In this document: piece after piece, positions 47,453-64,000 of the stretch
Position numbering within the stretch: position 1 is the stretch's first letter
Layout of the letters: each line of letters begins with the position of its first letter
Assembly (NCBI GenBank): GCA_963556255.1
Contig: OY744612.1
Location: forward strand, 18,640,400 to 18,704,399
Source: Allolobophora icterica
Taxonomy: Eukaryota > Annelida > Clitellata > Crassiclitellata > Lumbricidae
DNA: 64,000 nucleotides
Direction: 5' to 3'
The notes under the pieces: generated by a model
Database searches by the model: none
Told to the model about the DNA's origin: nothing
The model's input: only the letters and a program-made list of their open reading frames with translations
Program-made: the position numbers and the translations under genes

Positions 47453-49085
47453 GTGCCGAGTGTGGCCAATCGTGTGGCCTGATCATTATTTGGGCGGCCC
47501 ACGGTCGTATGATGTTCACAGATTGCATGAAAATAAACCAATTTAAAGGATAATATGGCCTGATGAGATGGCGAGAAAAATGATCTTAGGGCTAACAGTT
47601 ACTGTGAAGGCCGTACGTTTCATTCAGACGAACAACCACCCCTTTGGATTGTCGAAACGTGTGGTAGATTGGACGTCAGTCCGCAGTCGGTAGGTAAAAT
47701 AAGACAAGTTAGTCATTAAAATGTAAGCGTTCAGTCGTCATTCATCGTGTAATTCATTTGATCCATATTGTCATTTATGTACAAGTTCGGCGATTAATTT
47801 TATGGCAGCTACGTTGCTTAGGTGATTTTTCTTCGATCAACATGACTCATCACATTTCTTCCTACATATCTTGAGTAGTATTGAATGTTATCTATCTTTA
47901 TATCACCTTTTACACCTCAGGAATATGTTGTCAAGGAGAGCGGATTAATCATAATTATGTTTACCATAATTATGTTTACCTGATTGTAATAAAAAATGAA
48001 CAATTTTAAGAAATCCATGTCAAATTTCATGAACAGAATAGAATGGTAGCAAGCACTCCTAAATGTTGCCAGTAGTAAAGCACACTTTTAATAATAAGTG
48101 AAGAGCTAAAAAAAACTAATTTAGTCTAAAAATAAGCTTTATGTATTCTGAAGTCAACAACAGTGATGGCATCAGCCATTACTACTTCAATTTCTGAAAC
48201 CTGCACATCATCAACGCTTTTTGAGAGGCTTGAAAGTATTGACGGAACGATATAATTTTTTTAAACAAAAAGCTGATGATTAAAAAAGTGTCATATACAG
48301 AGAGAGCTCTGATAATTAAGAATAGGACATGACTTAAAATTTTTAGTGTATAGAATTAATTAATGAAATGCTTGCGTGTGTGAATCCATCGGTTGAAGCA
48401 TGTAGCAGTGTACCACTGCCTTAAATGACCATCAGAAAAGCATCTGCTTTTTTTGCAAGGTATCTGTTATATTTGGGCACTTGCTCTTGGGTACTTTGGT
48501 GGCTGATTTATAACAGTTGATCACTTTACACATGTGTCATGGGTTTAAATCTCAATGTAATGTTCAATGCATTTTTTGCCATTTGCACATGATACACTAA
48601 CCACAGTAACTGCTGGGTTGTTCAGTTGGTGAATGCATTTACCCGCTATAATTTACCCGCTATAACAATAAATGCAGCATCAACAGTCAACTGCTACCCC
48701 CGAGCGCTTGGCTGAACCTATTATAATTTGGTGATGAAGGATCTCACCCGATCAATTCACTGAAAAATGAACATGGTCGAGGGCATACTTTCGCTATAAA
48801 AATGTACACATTTACATGTGCATTTAATTGGGCGGTCTGACTCTGGGCCTTGTGTAGAATGCTGGCAAGCACAGTGAAGTTTCATTGATGTTATTAAGTC
48901 TTAGATGAGCGATCACTATGGAGAACCACACGACGTGGGCAAATTCATCCTTTAATCCCTTTGTGGTTGGTGCTTGTACAAGTACCATTGCAGTTGAAAA
49001 AGGTTTATAAACAGCTAATTAGCCTACCTTTACCTGAACCTTTGAGGACTGTTACAGAGTATTTCACTTGTTTAAGGTAGGTCTT
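47453..49085. other. Intergenic / upstream of IDI1
   Basis: A repeat-pair member lies at 48720-48800 (see 39010-39105). A TAATTTACCCGCTATAA direct duplication is at 48641-48667. A 5' UTR exon of IDI1 probably lies here but was not located. Confidence 0.45.
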
Positions 49086-49102
49086 CAGTTACATCACAGA
49101 GC

Positions 49103-53299
<4,197 letters not shown>

Positions 53300-55940
53300 T
53301 AACTGCTGTCATCAATATTCCCGGTTTCAGAGCCATACAACCCAAGATGCAGAATTATTGACAAGATTGCAATCTTTAGGCTGTAAATCTATGAAATTAC
53401 GTGTTTAAAATGTAACTAGGTAATTTCTCATATATAACACACTTCTTCAGAGATTCTGCTGACAGATCTGGTCCTGGACTTCTGGGGTTAAATATTTCAG
53501 CCCAAGTTTAAGAACCACGAAAGCAATCCAGCAGCTGGGTAACATTCTCATAAGCAGGTTTACAGCACAGGTTACAATTGTCAGTTTTACAAAATGAACT
53601 GATTAAAACCCCAGACAGAAAGGGGAAAGGCATCTGCCATGTGATGCGTTGGCCCTGGAGTGTAACTCGTCAGAAAGCATTCCTTTACTTAATCTAGTTC
53701 ATTCATTCAAGCAGTTATAGGGGAATACTCAGAGGTGCTCCAGCATGACGAAACAGGACTTTTAAAGCTAACATAGAAAGTATCAGAGGTTCTGGGAAGC
53801 AGACTTGGAGACTTTGGCAATTAAATTCTGTCTTAAATCTAATGATAACTTTTAAATAACTGTAAGATTTGTGACTCTATGATTTGTAATTATTCGCAAA
53901 TTATTGAAGAATTGTTTAAAAATTAAATCTAAGCTTTTTATGTTGGCTTTTTTCAACTGTTTTTGATGTACATTTAGCTCATGTTTGTGACTTGTGTGGT
54001 CTGCACTGTTGTGTTGTTGCCATACAGACCGTAAACTTCGATACCTGGAACATTCTAACCCTCTTGGAAGTGTAAATGCTGTTACAGTTCTAGTTTCATG
54101 GATAGCTTTTGTAAGAATTGCCTTCCCCAAAGATTTGGCCAAGTTTATCCATGTGATGTATAAAGCATTCCAATGCTTCATCAAATTGAGACTTTGCCAA
54201 TTAAATTCTGTCTTAAATCTAACGACAGCTTTTTATATTGGCTTTAGACTTGATCAAATTCTGTTGAGATATTATGTGCTTAGTCTTCTTACAGTGCATG
54301 TTCCATGGTTATCTAAGATAAAAACAAATGGTGTTTCTATGGTTATCTAAGATAATTTAACAAAAATATGTAAATGTTTGTACACCAACTACAAATCCAC
54401 AATATTATAAGTATTTACTAACTTTGGTGACTTGTTATTTGGAAATGATGTAATGTGCTTAATCTTTTTACAATAAGCGATCCATGATCATCAAAGATAA
54501 TAGCATGAAGGCACTCCTGTAAACGTTTATAAGCATACAAATACATGTAGGTGATTATTTTCTCAACTTTGGTGATGTGTAATTTATGTGATTTGTAATT
54601 ATCCATGAATTATTGAAGAGTTTAATCGATTGTTGTTCACAGCACAAATGCACATCTGCTTTCTTTTCTTATTATACAGGCTCTTCCACTGTAGTGACCA
54701 TAGTTTGATTTCTTTCATTATCAGTAAAGCTCCCATGCCCCAAAGCAGAAGCAGATTTCTCTCTTCAGTTGCTTTTAATTCAAATGCGCAAACTCTGAAA
54801 AATTTAAGGCCTCTTTTTTCGTAGAAACGAAATCGTCCTCTCCTCAGATGACAATTTTTATTACTCAGTCGTTGCCCCTTTATGCTGTTTTTGTGCAAGT
54901 TATTCTTACAGAATAAATTAAGCTGGGGAAACAGTCTTAATGAACACTTCTATAATGGGTATATATGTTTTGTCTTTGAAAAATAAAACCAATATATGCA
55001 GAAATCAGTGCGCAGTACCTTTATCGTTTACCAACGAGAGTGTACTAAAAGTGACTGGGAAACCAATGCGGCTTGTCATTAAAGTGTTCAGGAAAGAAGA
55101 GTTCATACAGAATCTGCATTTGTTAAAATCTGTTTATTGCTGCACTAATTCTTTGCTGAAGTTAAACACGTGAAACATTTGTGCAGAACTGGTTCAATTC
55201 CAACATCCTTCTAAAACCGAATATGGAAGTCACAATTGTGAGATATTTGTCTTTATTCTTCATATTTCTTGACGACTCGACCACCACCTTAGCGATTCTG
55301 ATACCATTGTTTTACCGATACCAGTTTTGCATTCTAAAACACAAACAATAGGAGTGCAAAACACTGCATGGCTGACATGTATGTCACACCCTTTCTCATC
55401 CATAGGTGTCCATGTTCCTTTTTCTTGTTTGTAATGGAAGTTACATGTTCAAACAAACTGCACAAATTCATTTAAGTCTTCTCTATATGGTAAAAAATAA
55501 TTAATAAAAGTTAAATTTCCTTATAACACTGCCATGCGTCAAAAGAGGAGTCTAGGTTCTGCGTACATCAGCTGCAAGAGGTGGAAAGAGCAACAGACGT
55601 CTATGTAATGCTTATAAATTATAAATGCTACATCTTTTATTCTGTTCTACACAAAGTATTTACTGATGAATGCAAACATAATCAATGATGTTGTCAGCTG
55701 GCAAGGTTATAAAAGGTTTAGGTCAAAACATGGCAATGTAACTAATATCTCAATGGAAACCGGCACACAGGCCCATAAAGACAATCATTAAACAAAATAT
55801 GACCGTAACTGGAGCCAAATGTTGAATAAAATTGAAATTTGTTATCAAAGGTTTCGTATTGCATTTTCTTCCACAGGACAAGCATATTTTTATTTTAAGC
55901 GATAGTTTCATATTCTAGGTTTTATGATATAGGACTAAGT
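53300..55940. other. IDI1 3' flank with local degenerate duplications
   Basis: ATTAAATTCTGTCTTAAATC recurs at 53822 and 54200. The GATTTGTAATTATnC..AAATTATTGAAGA phrase recurs at 53880 and 54592, and TGGTTATCTAAGATAA at 54307 and 54336. An AATAAA at 54974 is one candidate polyadenylation site for IDI1, though distant. No further gene is supported. Confidence 0.5.
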
Positions 55941-55944
55941 GGGG

Positions 55945-56240
55945 TGCTCGACAGTGTTGTGGTTAGTTTACTAGACTGTCAATTGAGAGGTTGGGGTTCA
56001 ATTCTCGCCAGGGCATAAATTTGGCTAGAGATTTCTGCTCCACCTGTCCCTCCTAGCAAACTCGGCTGATGATTACACTGACACTGTCGGTGGGAAGATG
56101 AAACAGTGAGGGAGAGGACTGGGCTTCCACCTTCATATGCCGAGGCTAAGAAAACGAAGTCGCTAACACTTCATACCCAGGACTAGCTTAAGGGACTGCT
56201 CCGTCTACACTAGCATCACTGATGATGGAACAAACTAAGC
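55945..56240 (+). repeat. SINE family A, best-preserved copy
   Basis: The tRNA-like head (TGTTGTGGTTAGTTTACTAG, B-box-like GGGGTTCAATTCTCG) is followed by a body with GTCGGTGGGAAGATGAAACA, CATATGCCGAGGCTAAGA and ACGAAGTCGCTAACACTTCA. It is the clearest full-length representative of the family in the window. Confidence 0.75.
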
Positions 56241-56304
56241 ATCATTTTCATGTTAACCAATATTTCTTGTTAAACTTTTTGTGTCAAGTGTTTTCCAGAA
56301 GTAA

Positions 56305-56785
56305 GGGGCCATCCATATATTATGTCGGCTAAAATCCGGAAAAATTGGACCCCTCCCTGTACGCACGCGTACTTTTTCCACACACCCCCACCTGCGTACA
56401 TACTCCTGACGTACCCCCCCCCAGACCAGCTGAAGAATGTGTCAGTACCACAAGTCCAGGCAGCGACTGTCTGCACTTTAGGCCAGATTGAAGGATGAGT
56501 AATCCATGGACTCACTGTTGAGTTGTGTGATAGTTTAATGATAGCATTCAGAGGCAAGGTGGCATACAAGTGACACCTATCCCACAATCCTACTTCCTCT
56601 GGTAGTACCTGATAGCTGGAAAGACAACTCTAGCTCACTTGAAGGCCAATCAATTTGAAGGCTCCTCTGCGTACGTACATTATCAGTAGACCCCCACCAT
56701 CACCCCCCATTCGCAAGAGTACGCAAGCACATGCATTTCAGTTACCCCTCCCCCTCCATGCATACATAATATATGGATGGCCCCC
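56305..56785. mobile_element. TIR element with TAA duplication (Harbinger-like MITE), about 481 bp
   Basis: The left end GGGGCCATCCATATATTATG is matched exactly by CATAATATATGGATGGCCCC at the right, a 21-bp perfect inverted repeat. TAA flanks both sides (56302-56304 and 56786-56788, with one extra C before the right flank). The family looks related in design to the 12015 element but not in interior sequence. Confidence 0.85.
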
Positions 56786-56788
56786 TAA

Positions 56789-57600
56789 TAATGCATGTAA
56801 TGAAGCTGACTAACCTTTGAAATGCTGCCAGTCTGAGGGTTTGCATTATGATTCCTCTGACTGAAAACAATTAAATCAAAAGAATTAAAGAATGTAAATC
56901 TAAACAAAGTCTAAAGAACAGAGTGAACTGGGCAGACCAAATGACAAAATAGTGAGCTAATTGAAGTATAGATTAATGCAGCTCAATAGCTAAGCAAGGT
57001 TAAGGGTGCTTTAAGATAAAATAAGTATATTCTTTATTAATTCTAAATGCTTTACCGCACTTTGGAGAACAAAACATCAATTAAGATATAACGTTCTCAT
57101 TTTACGCATTAAATGGTCTGCTCATGGGATGATTCGGTCGTGGGTGCAGGGAGTAGGGGAAGCCCTTTCTGGCAGAAGAAGCGGGTATAGTATGTGACCC
57201 AAATTGTCCAGGACATCAGCAAAGAGGCTCTGCCCTGCAACACAGCTGCTCGAAAGTTGGGGTTCCCTCCGGTAGATAGCTTAGTCGGATCAACCAGTTC
57301 ATCGCAGACTGCACTCCTGCTGACCTACGAACTCCCATCATGCTGGGGCCGTGTATACCAGGCGGGCCACTGTGGTCATCTGACCACGTCATTGAGCATC
57401 AGCCCTGAAAGGCCATGCACCATCACAATGCGCAGTATGTAACATAATGATTATCTTGCTTGGCCACATATGTGTTTTATGTGAAGTTCGAAACCGCCAG
57501 AATCAGTCATGGTGACCCTCAAAATTATCATTTTTAAACAGTGAATAAAACTTTGACATGATCTCTGTGATCACAAGGTTCCTTTCAATCATGATTAAAC
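56789..57600. other. Downstream flank of the N4BP1-like gene
   Basis: The gene's remaining 3' exon(s) should lie here on the minus strand. An acceptor-like GCCTTTCAG near 57406 would add only four codons before a stop, so no terminal exon was assigned. Confidence 0.4.
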
Positions 57601-57617
57601 AATGCTTAGTTTGCTTA

Positions 57618-62381
<4,764 letters not shown>

Positions 62382-62509
62382 CTAAAAAGCAGTCATAAAA
62401 GCACGCACACATATTAATATGGAACGTCAGGTCTGATATTCCACAAAAACTCAAGTCCTTAGCGTATAACTGCTTAAAGCCAACAACCAATATAAAATCT
62501 ATTTTCAAA

Positions 62510-62860
62510 CTTTGCTGCTTGTCTTCAAGGCATTACATGGAGTGGTGCCGGATTACCTCCGGACATATCACATGGACATGCCATCATTGGGAGCCAGGCT
62601 TCAGCCGAGAACATGAGTGAAGGGAAACCTAAACGTGCATAGCCCAAAGACGAGTTTTAGGGACTGTGCTTTTTTAACCGCTGTCCCCAAGTGTTGGAAT
62701 AGCCTTCCTCCTTCGATTCGCTCTTCTGACTCAGTCGAGTCTTTCAAGACTAAACTTACGACTTTTCTGTACACTAAGGCTTACCTCGATTAGCAATTTT
62801 GTTGTTCTGTCGGCGCCCTTGTACCTCAAAAAGCGCTGCCTATCTTAATTTAAGTGGTGT
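62510..62860 (+). mobile_element. Decayed CR1/L2-like LINE 3' end
   Basis: ORF2 C-terminal pieces are readable on the plus strand: VFKALHGVVPDYLRTYH, then after a stop PKCWNSLPPSIRSSDSVESF and KTKLTTFLYTKAYLD. The stop shows it is inactive. Confidence 0.75.
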
Positions 62861-62919
62861 TAAAGTTCATTAAAAACAAACAGTTCATCTACATGTATCA
62901 CCAAAACAATGCTCTAATG

Positions 62920-63239
62920 CAGGGGTGGGCAAACTACGGCCCGCGGGCCGGATCCAGCCCGCCAACACTTTTTATCCGACCCCCACAATTCTCCAGAAAA
63001 ATTAAAAGAAAACAAAAAAATTCAGACCGAGAGAAGTTTTATTCGTTTTACTTACGTGGCTCTGCTCTCTTACTTGTTTACCGATCTCGTCTTTTATAAT
63101 AACTATGGATTAACTCTGCTGATCTGCTCCACTTGTCCGCAGAGGTTTATGCACAATTGCACATGATCCTTACGCAGAAGTGAAATTCTTTCAAGTAAAG
63201 CTAATGTGGCCCAATGTGCAAAAAGTTTGCCCACCTCTG
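62920..63239. mobile_element. hAT-type MITE, 320 bp
   Basis: The left end CAGGGGTGGGCAAACTACGG and right end AAAAGTTTGCCCACCTCTG are inverted repeats of the classic hAT form. A perfect 8-bp duplication CTCTAATG flanks it at 62912-62919 and 63240-63247. It encodes no transposase. Confidence 0.95.
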
Positions 63240-63247
63240 CTCTAATG

Positions 63248-64000
63248 ATAATGGAAAAATCGTCATTGACTTTTCCAACTACCACAGTTGTTCAGTATTA
63301 TCCATTGATCCTACTAGAGCTATATCGTGCCTCATATTTGCATTTCTGTGTGACTTTGCACATGTTAAAAATGTTTATAATAATAATAATAAATGTCGTA
63401 GGCAAAAGCCTACAACTTTGTTTAGTAGTTTCTCTGCCTTTATGACATTGGTGTGTCATTGTATATTAATAGTATTTACTTAGTTGATAGCTACTTTGGA
63501 AGACTGGAAGTAGCTCAAAAACATATTAAACTGCAGGCACGAGTACAGCAACAATAAATACTTGCCCAGCAAATTCTGAACCTATTGCAAAATCAATGCA
63601 AAAAATTTGCTAAACATGGAAGTCAACTACCAGTACTTATAAACAGTAACCAGACTGCAGAGCGCTGACAGAATACATTTACAGTGACATCTTGGACTTG
63701 ATCTGGTCTTGGGCTCGCGTTGAAATCCCTGAGCCTTGGTCTCTATCTCGTCTCAAAGACCCAAGATCATGATCTCAGTCTGTTCTTGAGACTGGGTCTC
63801 AGGACATCGTGGAGCTCATCTCAGTTGTAAGGATCTTGTGAGGTACGCAAAGGCACTATATTATATCTGCCTACAAATCTATGTTAAAGAATGTTCAACA
63901 TCTCTGTACAGTTATTACCTTAGAGCTACCGAAAACTAGCACATTTTGCATTGCAAAGCAAGCACTCACACAGTTAGCTTCATTTGTACTTTAGTCATTC
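63248..64000. other. Upstream part of the N4BP1-like locus, no exon found
   Basis: A missing 5' exon of the minus-strand gene could lie here or beyond the window. No open frame with a suitable donor resembled the expected N-terminus. Confidence 0.35.

Noticed and set aside
55945..56020. A functional tRNA gene
   Set aside because: The head has A- and B-box-like parts but no closing acceptor stem, and it continues into a SINE body shared with other copies.
57194..57442. A plus-strand 82-codon frame, or a last exon of the N4BP1-like gene on the minus strand
   Set aside because: The plus frame has no family resemblance. The minus strand meets stops soon after each plausible acceptor, so I could not support an exon.

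Overview
The window is a piece of an animal nuclear genome. It has spliced genes with GT-AG introns, a 136-residue eukaryotic ribosomal protein L27, a type-1 isopentenyl-diphosphate isomerase, many microsatellites, non-LTR retrotransposon debris, tRNA-derived SINEs and small inverted-repeat DNA transposons. The repeated GGCGCTATATAAAT tail and frequent AGGCCTA motifs are what I would expect from a marine invertebrate, possibly a deuterostome such as an echinoderm or hemichordate. That placement is an impression, not a proof.

Layout: 1-1250, the 3' end of a CR1/L2-like LINE with an open reverse-transcriptase frame. 1250-16000, gene-poor DNA with SINE copies, five terminal-inverted-repeat elements or element pieces, and large microsatellites. 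15997-37622, minus strand, one giant gene. It has a signal peptide, an enormous Ser/Thr/Pro/Asp/Glu repeat domain of decapeptides in a single exon of about 20.3 kb, a short 43-residue triplicate, and (after one in-phase intron) a transmembrane helix and a basic tail of about 108 residues. A single TGA interrupts the reading frame at codon 1997. 37700-41500, intergenic repeats. 41500-44113, RPL27 (plus strand, four coding exons, complete). 44120-49100, intergenic DNA with nested hAT-like elements and a perfect 32-bp palindrome. 49103-53299, IDI1 (plus strand, five coding exons, complete; one intron uses a GC donor). 53300-57600, intergenic DNA with local degenerate repeats, one SINE and one TIR element. 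57619-62381, minus strand, part of an N4BP1/KHNYN-like gene with a KH-like N-terminal region and an NYN ribonuclease domain; both ends are missing or unassigned. 62400-64000, LINE debris and a clean hAT-type MITE with a perfect 8-bp target-site duplication.

The four genes show no shared pathway; this is an ordinary stretch of animal chromosome. The outstanding object is the giant gene, a polyanionic mucin-like membrane protein of about 6,922 codons. Its coding repeats form a 30-bp array with a 720-bp higher-order period, and none of the domains usual for mucins is visible. All splice sites were chosen by reading sequence, phase and protein family similarity; no transcript data were available.
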